This document shows positions 1 through 7,500 of a stretch of DNA of 8,712 bases, in pieces (the first letter of the stretch is position 1; every line of letters starts with the position of its first letter). This DNA is from Bacilli bacterium (GTDB taxonomy: Bacteria; Bacillota_I; Bacilli_A; ML615J-28; CAG-698), in assembly GCA_028693885.1 (NCBI GenBank), contig JAQUUM010000044.1, positions 1 to 8,712 of the forward strand, written 5' to 3'. The notes below the pieces were generated by a model. That model worked only from the letters and a program-made list of their open reading frames with translations, made no database searches and was not told the origin of the DNA. Position numbers and translations under genes: made by a program.

Positions 1-114
1 TATGGTGACAATAGCAAAGTGGAAACACCTGTTCCCATTTCGAACACAGCAGTTAAGCACTTTAACGCCGATGATAGTTGGGTTTTTACCCCGCAAAAGT
101 AGGACGTTGCCTTA
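1..114 (+). rRNA. rrf: 5S ribosomal RNA, at or just across the left edge
   Basis: This is the small RNA of the large ribosomal subunit. The core blocks are readable: the CCCATTTCGAACAC stretch of loops B/C, AGTTAAGC, CGCCGATGATAGT, and AGTAGGACG near the 3' end. The terminal helix closes with GGTGAC (4-9) against GTTGCC (106-111), with two G.T pairs, and TAT (1-3) faces TTA (112-114) with one T.T. The gene is therefore essentially complete, though one or two 5' bases may lie left of the window. It is presumably the last rRNA of a 16S-23S-5S operon. No terminator hairpin follows before the tRNA genes, so read-through into them is likely. Confidence 0.93.
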
Positions 115-166
115 CTTCCTTTCTATTAATAAAATATATTCATTCTTTTTCTTTAATGTCTATATA

Positions 167-233
167 TGTTGGTTCTTGTAATGTCTTAATGGCATGAGCA
201 CGGGTAAATGTCTTTTAACAAAGACAACCAGCA
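167..233 (+). ncRNA. possible compact tRNA-like or processing fold
   Basis: TGTTGGTT (167-174) can pair with AACCAGCA (226-233) over eight pairs including one G.T. Inside are ATGTC/GGCAT (181-185/191-195, loop TTAAT) and GTCTTT/AAAGAC (210-215/220-225, loop TAAC). The second hairpin abuts the outer stem, as a T-arm abuts an acceptor stem. There is no D-arm, no TTCRA T-loop and no CCA, so this is not a normal tRNA. It may be a processing stalk, a decayed tRNA gene or chance. The structure is inferred by eye only. Confidence 0.25.
209..220 (+). promoter_or_regulatory. boxA-like antitermination motif
   Basis: TGTCTTTTAACA resembles the rrn boxA RNA element (E. coli form TGCTCTTTAACA), matching 9 of 12 positions with the TTTAACA half intact. 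BoxA RNA is bound by NusB and ribosomal protein S10 and helps RNA polymerase read through untranslated stable-RNA operons. A copy in the 5S-tRNA spacer would fit a long tRNA tail. It also forms the left arm and loop of a hairpin (210-225), which is not typical of boxA and lowers confidence. Confidence 0.3.
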
Positions 234-237
234 AAAT

Positions 238-313
238 GGAGGATTAGCTCAGCTGGGAGAGCATCTGCCTTACAAGCAGAGGGTCGGCGGTTCGATCCCG
301 TCATCCTCCACCA
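238..313 (+). tRNA. tRNA-Val (anticodon UAC)
   Basis: This is a complete cloverleaf that reads GUA and, by wobble, other GUN codons. The acceptor GGAGGAT pairs with ATCCTCC (303-309), the D-stem is GCTC/GAGC, and the anticodon stem TCTGC/GCAGA encloses the loop CTTACAA with the anticodon at 271-273. The T-stem GGCGG/CCGTC has one G.T pair. The discriminator is A310 and CCA is encoded. It is the first gene of the cluster, and its 3' end is four bases from tRNA-Thr. Confidence 0.97.
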
Positions 314-317
314 TTGT

Positions 318-393
<76 letters not shown>

Positions 394-398
394 TTATT

Positions 399-474
399 GT
401 CTCCGTAGCTCAGTCGGTAGAGCAACTGACTTTTAATCAGTGGGTCGGACGTTCGAATCGTCTCGGAGACACCA
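399..474 (+). tRNA. tRNA-Lys (anticodon UUU)
   Basis: This cloverleaf decodes AAA and AAG, very common codons in the neighbouring long gene. The acceptor is GTCTCCG/CGGAGAC, the D-stem GCTC/GAGC, and the anticodon stem ACTGA/TCAGT has the loop CTTTTAA with TTT at 432-434. The T-stem is GGACG/CGTCT with one G.T. The discriminator is A and CCA is encoded. A 22-base spacer separates it from tRNA-Leu. Confidence 0.97.
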
Positions 475-496
475 TTCTCTACCAATAGATTAATAC

Positions 497-583
497 GCTT
501 GAGTGGCGGAATAGGTAGACGCGCAGGACTTAAAATCCTGTGGTAGCAATACCGTGTGGGTTCGATTCCCACCTTAAGCACCA
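497..583 (+). tRNA. tRNA-Leu (anticodon UAA)
   Basis: This class II tRNA decodes UUA, the dominant Leu codon in the long gene downstream. The acceptor is GCTTGAG/CTTAAGC with one G.T pair. The anticodon stem CAGGA/TCCTG has the loop CTTAAAA with TAA at 531-533. A long variable arm (about 541-555) folds as GGTA/TACC, and the T-stem is GTGGG/CCCAC. CCA is encoded. In B. subtilis the corresponding gene is followed by Gly-Leu-Arg-Pro tRNAs, which are absent here. Confidence 0.97.
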
Positions 584-597
584 AAAGTTAAAAAGAT

Positions 598-673
598 GGG
601 TCCTTAGCTCAGCTGGGAGAGCGCCTGTTTTGCACGCAGGAGGTCGACGGTTCGATCCCGTTAGGATCCACCA
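598..673 (+). tRNA. tRNA-Ala (anticodon UGC)
   Basis: This cloverleaf decodes GCA and other GCN codons. The acceptor GGGTCCT/AGGATCC carries the G3.T70 pair that is the classic identity element for alanyl-tRNA synthetase. The anticodon stem CCTGT/GCAGG has the loop TTTGCAC with TGC at 631-633. The T-stem is GACGG/CCGTT with one G.T. CCA is encoded. Confidence 0.97.
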
Positions 674-696
674 TTTTTATAAAAAAGATAGTAACT

Positions 697-773
697 GGCG
701 GTGTAGCTTAGTTGGCTAGAGCGTACGGTTCATACCCGTGAGGTCGGGGGTTCAAATCCCTCCACCGCTACCA
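697..773 (+). tRNA. tRNA-Met, elongator (anticodon CAU)
   Basis: The acceptor GGCGGTG/CACCGCT has a G1.T72 pair. The anticodon stem TACGG/CCGTG has the loop TTCATAC with CAT at 731-733, and the T-stem is GGGGG/CCCTC. I call it the elongator because its body closely resembles the known Bacillus elongator tRNA-Met. It also lacks the C1xA72 mismatch and the three G:C anticodon-stem pairs of an initiator, and it sits in the Met slot after Ala in the conserved gene order. CCA is encoded. Confidence 0.9.
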
Positions 774-778
774 AATGC

Positions 779-855
779 GGACCCGTAGCTCAGCTGGTTA
801 GAGCTACCGGCTCATAACCGGTCGGTCGCAGGTTCGAGTCCTGCTGGGTCCACCA
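779..855 (+). tRNA. tRNA-Ile2 (CAU, lysidine-modified, reads AUA)
   Basis: The genomic anticodon is CAT (813-815), but the body is that of the minor isoleucine tRNA. The acceptor is GGACCCG/TGGGTCC, and the anticodon stem ACCGG/CCGGT has the loop CTCATAA. In this family TilS converts C34 to lysidine, switching charging from Met to Ile and decoding to AUA. ATA codons are frequent in the long gene downstream. The assignment rests on sequence resemblance and on its place between Met and Ser, as in B. subtilis. CCA is encoded. Confidence 0.88.
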
Positions 856-869
856 GTTTTAGAATGTAC

Positions 870-960
870 GGAGGAATACCCAAGCCCGGCTGAAGGGATC
901 GGTCTTGAAAACCGACAGGCGTGTGAGCGCGCGGGGGTTCGAATCCCTCTTCCTCCGCCA
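870..960 (+). tRNA. tRNA-Ser (anticodon UGA)
   Basis: This class II tRNA decodes UCA and other UCN codons. The acceptor is GGAGGAA/TTCCTCC with discriminator G957, as is usual for Ser. The anticodon stem TCGGT/ACCGA has the loop CTTGAAA with TGA at 906-908. A long variable arm (about 916-932) contains a GCG/CGC stem, and the T-stem is GGGGG/CCCTC. CCA is encoded. A 41-base spacer, the longest in the cluster, follows; I see no promoter in it. Confidence 0.97.
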
Positions 961-1001
961 TTTTAGTAGCATTAAAGTAGCGGAAATTTATAAAAAAACA
1001 T

Positions 1002-1077
<76 letters not shown>

Positions 1078-1080
1078 TTT

Positions 1081-1156
1081 GGTCCCATGGTGTAGTGGTT
1101 AACATGCCAGTCTGTCACACTGGAGATCGCGGGTTCAAGTCCCGTTGGGACCGCCA
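1081..1156 (+). tRNA. tRNA-Asp (anticodon GUC)
   Basis: This cloverleaf decodes GAC and GAU. The acceptor is GGTCCCA/TGGGACC with discriminator G1153, an identity element for aspartyl-tRNA synthetase. The anticodon stem CCAGT/ACTGG has the loop CTGTCAC with GTC at 1114-1116. The T-stem is GCGGG/CCCGT with one G.T. CCA is encoded. Only three bases separate it from fMet and five from Phe. Confidence 0.97.
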
Positions 1157-1161
1157 TTTCT

Positions 1162-1237
1162 GGCTCAGTAGCTCAGTTGGTAGAGCGAAGGACTGAAAAT
1201 CCTTGTGTCGGTGGTTCAATTCCGCCCTGAGCCACCA
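1162..1237 (+). tRNA. tRNA-Phe (anticodon GAA)
   Basis: This cloverleaf decodes UUC and UUU. The acceptor is GGCTCAG/CTGAGCC, and the anticodon stem AAGGA/TCCTT has the loop CTGAAAA with GAA at 1195-1197. The T-stem is GGTGG/CCGCC with one T.G. CCA is encoded. It is the last gene of the cluster; in B. subtilis the equivalent gene is followed by further tRNAs, whereas here a terminator begins 17 bases on. Confidence 0.97.
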
Positions 1238-1253
1238 TAATTATTTTTAAAAC

Positions 1254-1290
1254 AACCTATACTTTTTTAAAGTATAGGTTTTATTTTTTT
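1254..1290 (+). terminator. rho-independent terminator of the rRNA/tRNA unit
   Basis: AACCTATACT (1254-1263) is perfectly complementary to AGTATAGGTT (1271-1280). Two further T:A pairs narrow the loop to TTT, and the tail is TTATTTTTTT. A 10-12 bp stem with a T-rich tail is strong for such AT-rich DNA. It ends transcription of the stable-RNA operon and insulates the downstream protein gene. Confidence 0.9.
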
Positions 1291-1404
1291 AATAAATAAA
1301 AATGATTATTTAAAGATAATTGGTTAAGATTTTTTAGGAAACAATTGGTGAATAAGATTAAGAAATATCAATTAAAATGTCGGTTTTTATTATTGATTAT
1401 AAGT

Positions 1405-1433
1405 TTGAATGTATATTGATTTAGCTATATAAA
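1405..1433 (+). promoter_or_regulatory. second, upstream candidate promoter
   Basis: TTGAAT (1405-1410), a 17-base spacer and TATAAA (1428-1433) match the vegetative sigma-factor pattern at 9 of 12 bases. The -10 box lies inside the inverted repeat at 1423-1449, so a protein bound there would block it. AT-rich DNA makes such matches cheap, so support is modest. Confidence 0.35.
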
Positions 1434-1449
1434 ATTTGCTTATATAGTT
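1423..1449. repeat. inverted repeat, possible operator
   Basis: AGCTATATAA (1423-1432) pairs with TTATATAGTT (1440-1449), ten pairs with one G.T mismatch at the DNA level, around a 7-base centre. It covers the -10 and likely start point of the upstream promoter and lies about 18 bases before the -35 of the main promoter. It could bind a dimeric regulator, but the arms are almost all A/T and could arise by chance. Confidence 0.35.
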
Positions 1450-1466
1450 TCGATATAAATTAAGTG

Positions 1467-1495
1467 TTGGTTTATTGAGTAAAAAAAGGTATAAT
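1467..1495 (+). promoter_or_regulatory. main promoter of the glucan synthase gene
   Basis: TTGGTT (1467-1472) is separated by 17 bases from a perfect TATAAT (1490-1495). Transcription would start near 1502, giving a leader of about 66 bases. The -35 keeps only the TTG core, but the exact -10, ideal spacing and position make this the best promoter in the window. Confidence 0.65.
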
Positions 1496-1512
1496 AAATA
1501 CAAGTAAAAACC

Positions 1513-1551
1513 TAAGCATTAAGAACATAGTTGTGCTTAAATAATTTTTTT
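1513..1551 (+). terminator. leader hairpin with T-run, possible attenuator
   Basis: TAAGCA (1513-1518) pairs with TGCTTA (1534-1539), with an optional inner AAC/GTT stem. A run of seven T residues follows (1545-1551), directly before the ribosome binding site. The arrangement resembles an intrinsic terminator inside the transcribed leader, so it could tune read-through into the very long gene. The stem is only 6 bp and AT-rich, and no anti-terminator partner is evident. It may simply be a weak leader structure. Confidence 0.3.
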
Positions 1552-1553
1552 AG

Positions 1554-1559
1554 AAAGGA
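1554..1559 (+). promoter_or_regulatory. ribosome binding site fixing the start at 1568
   Basis: AAAGGA lies eight bases before the ATG at 1568. A second in-frame ATG at 1559 overlaps this motif and would have no Shine-Dalgarno sequence at a usable distance, so 1568 is the preferred start. Confidence 0.8.
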
Positions 1560-1567
1560 TGATTAGA

Positions 1568-4500
1568 ATGCCTAAAGAAATAATAGCGTTAATTGCAGTA
1601 TTGTCAATTATAATCGTTGTATTAATTTTTATTACGATTAACATTTTGAAAACATCTAATTCATTTATCAAAAAAAAGGATATTTTTGAAATCGAAGAAG
1701 ATCTTAATATATCTATAGAGGAAGCTAAAATTCAAATCAGAGAGATAGCTAGAAGATATAATAAGATTAGATGCTTTTTTAATCCTAGAATGATTAGTAA
1801 ATCAATTAAGAGAAATGCTAAAATTTTAAGGAGAAACCATTTAGAATTATTAAAAACACCAGAGGCTTATGAGGAGTTAATTCCTTCTGTAAAATGGGTT
1901 ACTGATAATTTTTATATTATTAATATTCAAATCAAAGCTATTGAGGAACAATTTAATAAAAAAAATCTTAAAAAAATTCCTTTAATTGAATATGGTGATA
2001 ATAAAGCATATCCAAGAATTTTTGTTGTCGTTAAAGAGATAGTCCAAAGAATAGGGTTTCATTTTTCTGAAGATAGACTTAAAATAATTTTAGAAGAATA
2101 TCAAGAAATATCTCCACTAACAATTGGTGAATTATGGTTATTACCGATTGTTATTAAAATATGTTATTTAGAATTAATTTTAAAAGTTTCTGATAAAACT
2201 TTAATGGGTGTTAAATCTAAAAATGATGCATCAAAAAAAGTGAATAAGATAATTTCAAATAATGATAACCGAAGGGTTATCATGAATAATATCGCAGAAA
2301 TGATTAAATATTCAGATGAAGCAAATGATCTTGATTTCTTATCACATGTTATTTATATTTTAAGAGAAAGGGGAATTAATGATGATGAATTTCTTGATTC
2401 ACTAACAAAAACTGTTTTTGGAGAAAAAGAGAGTAGTTTATCGATTATAAGAAGTGAAGCTAGAATTCAATCAGAGTTAGGTTCTAAGGCTTCAATTTTA
2501 ATTGGTTCTTTGAAAAGAATTTCTGATTTAGATTGGGGAGAATTGTTTGAAGAAATTTGTGTAGTTGATGAAATTTTAGGAAAAGAACAATGTGGTGTTT
2601 ATAAGGAAATGTCTTTAGATACAAAGAATCATTACCGAAATAAAATCGAAAGAATTTCTCAGTTATCAGGAATAGAAGAAACTGATATTGCTTATAAAAC
2701 TTTAAAATTAACTGAGGAAAAAGAAGGTAAAGAATCTCATGTAGGGTATTATTTAGTAGATAGAGGAATAAAGACTTTATATAAGAGTTTTAATGTTAGA
2801 TTTAATATTTTTAAAGTAATTAAATTATTTTTAAGAAGTCAAAGGGTAGGAATATATTTTTCTCTTATAACGCTTTTTTCTTTGGGAATTACTTTTCTTT
2901 TAGCATACTACACTTTTATAACATTAAATTCTAATAAAGTTCTTTTAACAAGCTTGTTTGTTATTCCGTTGGGTATTATTACTCTTTGTTTTGTTATAGA
3001 TCAAATTAGTGGAATCTTTGAAAAGCATATTTCTAGAAACCAACCTAAAAGAATGAATTTTGAAAAAGGAATTCCAGAGGAATACAGAAGCATTGTTGTA
3101 ATTCCAACTATTATAGCTAATGAAGATGATGTTGATGTCTATATAGACAAATTAGAAGATACTTATATTGCTAATAAAGATAATAATTTAGTTTTTGCAT
3201 TGTTAGCTGATTTTCCTGATTCAGAAAATAGAGAAAATCCTGGTGAAGAAGATATCCGTTCATATGCAAATGTTAAGATACATCAGTTGAATAGAACTTA
3301 CGGAAAAGATAGACAAGTGTTTTTTTCTTTATTCAGGTATAGAAAATGGAACGAAAAAGAAAATACTTGGATGGGGTGGGAACGAAAAAGAGGTAAAATT
3401 GAAGAATTTAATAAACTGTTATTAGGTTCTAAAGAAAATAGTTATATTGCTGGTAATGATGTTAGCGAAAAAATCGGTAAAGTTAAATATGTAATTACTA
3501 TTGATTCAGATACTGAATTAGTAAAAGGAAGTGCACATAAACTAATTGGTATTATGGCACATATTTTAAATCATCCTGAGTTGAATGAAAAAGGTACTAG
3601 AGTTATAAGAGGATATGGAATCATTCAACCAAGAATTGATACAAAATTAGATTCATATTTAAAAACTCCTTTTTCTAGATTATTCTCAGGAAGAGTAGGT
3701 GTCGAGCCTTACGCATATGCTAGTTCTGATATTTATCAGGATTTATTTTCTGAAGGAACTTTTGTTGGTAAAGGAATATATGATTTAGAAATTTTTAGTA
3801 AAGTATTAGATGGAGCGATTCCAGAAAATGCTGTTTTAAGTCATGATTTATTAGAAGGCGGATTTGCTAGAAATGGATTATCAGCTGACATTCAATTAGC
3901 CGATGCTCATCCAACTAATGTTTTATCTTTTTATAGTAGAGAACATCGTTGGATAAGAGGGGATTGGCAATTGATACCTTGGATTTTTAGAAAGAATAAA
4001 TTAGGTTCATTAACTAAATGGAAGATGTTAATGAATTTGATTAGAAGTTTATTACCGGTTTCGTATTTAATTTATTTTGCGTTTATTCCAATCTTGCTTA
4101 ACTGGAATATTTGGGTTTATTTGTCTTTTGTTTTATTTACAATTGCAGCAACCGTTTTGCCTACATTTTCTAAACGTTTTTTGAGTTGTTTTTTTGGTGT
4201 AGGATTTAGATATTGTTTGAAAACTATTTTCCAAACAATTTTTAAAAATATTTTTATGATTTTTTATATGATTGCTATATTGCCATATCGTGCATATATT
4301 GCTTTAGATGCAATTTTTAGAACTTTATGGCGGTTAATGTTTTCTAAAAAGAGATTATTGAATTGGCTAACAGCCGAAGCAGTTGAAAGAAAAATCAAAG
4401 GAAGATTAATACAATATTTAAAGAAAATGATGGTTAATATAGTTTTTGGAGCGTTATTAATCACAGTTGCATTTTTCTTCATTGATAATTTAATTAATCA

Positions 4501-7500
4501 GATTGTGTTATATGTTTTAGGTGGATTATATGTTTTAGCACCAATTGTATCTTATGTTATGGGAACATCTTATTCTTATAAAAAGGTAAAATTAAGTGGA
4601 AAAAATAATAAAGAATTATATGATGTAGCTAGAAAAACATGGAGATATTTTGAAGAATTATTTACTGAAAAATGGAATTATTTAGTTCCTGATAATTATC
4701 AAGTGTTAGATAAACCAAAAGCTGCTTTAAGGACTTCACCAACTAATATTGGTTTACAGTTGATGGCTTTTGTATCTGCAAGAGATTTTGGATTCATATC
4801 TATAAATGATTTTTTAGATATGGTTGATAAAACATTAGAAACAATTGAAAAATTACCTAAATGGCATGGTAATTTATATAATTGGTATGATATTAGTAAT
4901 TTAGAACAACTTAACCCACATTATGTATCTTCGGTAGATAGTGGTAACTTTATTGGATTTTTAATATCTTTAAAACAAGCAATTATTGATATTTTAGAAA
5001 AGCCAGTTTTTTCAGCAAACAATCTTAATGGAATTAAGGATGTTTTAACTGAAGTAGGTTTTGCTAAAATAGATTTTGATAAAATGGAAATTAAAAATAT
5101 TGCTATTTTTATTAAAGATGCAATTTCTGATATTGATAATAGTAAAAATGCTTGGGTTAATCGTGAATATAGTAATTGGGCAAGAGTTACATTGTTAGGA
5201 TATTTGATAGATTTAGATAATTTTATGCCACTTGAAAAATCAATTATGGAGTTGTGTGGTGATAGAAATAGACGTGCTTTGATTTTAAAAAGAGAAGCTG
5301 ATGCTTTGGTTTGTAAAATTGATAATATTATTCAAAATACTGAACTTAATAGAATGTATAATCATAAGAAAAATTTATTTCATATTGGTTATAATGTTGC
5401 AAGTGGAGAAGCAGATAATTCGTATTATGATTTGTTAGCATCTGAGGCTAGAATTACAAGTTTTTTAGCAATTGCAAAAAATGAAGTTCCTCAAAAACAT
5501 TGGTATAAATTATCTAGACCGATGACTTTAGTACAAGGGGATCCAGTACTAATGTCTTGGAATGGAACGATGTTTGAATATTTTATGCCACATTTAATTA
5601 TGAATGCTTATCCAAAAACAACTATTGATGGGACTTTAAATGGTGTTATTAATGCTCAAAAAAAATTCGCTAAAAGGAACAAGGTTCCTTTTGGAATATC
5701 AGAGTCTGCATATTATCGATTTGATGATAATCTAAATTATCAATATCGTGGTTTTGGAGTGCCAGGATTAGGCTTTAAAGCAGACTTATCAAAATTCTTA
5801 GTTATTGCTCCGTATGCTTCGATTATGGCAATTCATATTGATCCTATATCAACAATTAAGAATTTAAGAAGAATTCGTAAAGAAGGCGGCTATGGTCGAT
5901 ATGGTTTTTATGAAGCTATTGACTATATTAGTTATAAAGAAATTACTGCAAAAAAAGCTCGAGTAATTAAAACTTTTATGTGTCATCATCAAGGTATGAT
6001 TATTATGGCTTTAGATAATTTGTTACATAATGATATTCACAGAAAAAGATTCCATAGGGAACCTATGGTTAGAGCAAATCAGTTTATTTTAGAGGAAACT
6101 AAATTATTAGGTAAAGTAGTTAATGATAATGTCTTTACGAGAGTTCCTCAAAAATCTGATGTTGATTCAGAGACTACAAATTTGGTAAGAATTATTAATA
6201 AAACTAATTTGAATTGTCCGGTTACGCATGTTATGAGTAATGATAAATATCAAATCATGGTTGATTCTAATGGTTTAGGGTTTTCTAAATACCAAAATAT
6301 CTTTATTAACTTTTGGGAAAAAGATTGGACTGCTAATAATTATGGTAACTATATTTATATTAAGAATTTAACTTTTGATAAATATTATAGTACTACATAT
6401 AAACCAACACTAACTGAACCAAGTTTTTATGAAGCTAGATTTGCTTTAGAAAAAGCTGAATTCTTAAGAATTGATGATGATATCGAATCAAAAATGGAAA
6501 TCATTAATTTAATTGATTTAAATGGTGAGATTAGAAGAGTTACTTTAACTAATCGTAGTAAAGTAAAAACAAAATTAGAAATAACTGGTTATATGGATTT
6601 GATTCTAGATAAGCGCGGTGCTTTTACGGGACATCCTGCTTTTTCTAAGTTGTTTGTTGAGACAGAATATGATTCACATTTTAAATGTGTTATTGCTACT
6701 AGAAGACAAAAAGAAGAAGATGAAACTACTTATTATTTAGGAGCAACATGTATTTTTGAATCATCACAACAATCAGAATTTGATTATGATACTGATCGTA
6801 ATTTCTTTATTGGTAGAGGTAGGGATTTAAGAAAGCCTAATGCTATGGATAATACCTTTATGCTTGGAAAAACAGTTGGAGAAATTGTTGATCCATGCAT
6901 TGCTATGAAAACCTATATTGAATTAGACCCGGGTGAACATAAATCAATAGCTTTTATTTATATTATATCTGAAAACAAAGCTGAAATAGGGCCTTCACTA
7001 CAAAGCTTTAGATCGGCTGCTAATATTCATGATAAAATTACTAAATCAGTTATCGATAGTAAATTAGAGATGAGTTATTTAAATCTTGATTATAATAAAG
7101 CTAATGCTATTCTAGATGTAACATCTTCGATTTTTTATTCATTAGATATCTTTAGAGCTAAAGAAAATATTTTAAAAAGAAATGTATTAGCTCAAAAAGA
7201 TTTATGGAAATTTGGTATTTCTGGGGATAATGCTATTATTTTAGTATTAGTTAATGAACTTGATGAAATTGATACAGTTAAAGATAGTGTTGTTACTTAT
7301 GAATATATGAGACGTAATCAAATTGAAGTTGATTTAGTGGTTATTAATTTAAAGCAAGAAGGATATCAAAGAGAATTAACTTTAGCTATTGGTGATGTTT
7401 TATATAATGCTAGAACTTTTGAAAGTGATAAGAAAGCTAAAGGAGTTTTTGAGATTAATCGTAGTGAACTAAGTGAAGATGAATTTGTTTTATTGATGAG

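Larger units (their letters stand above)
115..237 (+). other. 5S-to-tRNA spacer, no gene recognised
   Basis: This 123-base stretch joins 5S and tRNA-Val. I see no coding region, no convincing promoter and no T-tailed terminator hairpin, so it is most simply the transcribed spacer of an rRNA-tRNA operon. The left half (115-166) is pyrimidine- and AT-rich and featureless. The right half has potential structure: an outer stem 167-174 / 226-233, a small hairpin 181-195 and a hairpin 210-225. The word AATGTC occurs three times (155, 180, 207). Such stems may guide RNase processing. Confidence 0.6.
1291..1567 (+). other. control region ahead of the glucan synthase gene
   Basis: This 277-base AT-rich intergenic stretch lies between the tRNA terminator and the start codon. 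It holds two candidate promoters, an inverted repeat, a leader hairpin with a T-run and the ribosome binding site, listed separately. A 23-25 codon frame at 1345-1419 (TTG or GTG start) with an AGGAA motif ahead is possible but unsupported. Its predicted peptide has a basic N-terminus and a hydrophobic middle (CRFLLLIISL). I see no gene on the minus strand. Confidence 0.7.

Noticed and set aside
155..212. Three copies of AATGTC (155, 180, 207) as a repeat array or CRISPR-like element
   Set aside because: The shared word is only 6-8 bases, spacing is irregular (25 and 27), and there are no matching flanks.
697..855. Calling both CAU tRNAs here methionine tRNAs
   Set aside because: The second (779-855) has the body of the lysidine-type tRNA-Ile2 and occupies the Ile slot in the conserved order.
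961..1001. Possible internal promoter in the longest tRNA spacer
   Set aside because: A TATAAA at 989-994 exists, but no -35-like sequence lies at proper spacing; the A/T run explains the match.
1559..1567. Earlier in-frame ATG at 1559 as the start of the glucan synthase
   Set aside because: It overlaps the ribosome binding site and has no Shine-Dalgarno motif at a workable distance.
4264..4482. Minus-strand 72-codon frame
   Set aside because: It lies inside the glucan synthase membrane region on the opposite strand, with no ribosome binding site or recognisable motif.
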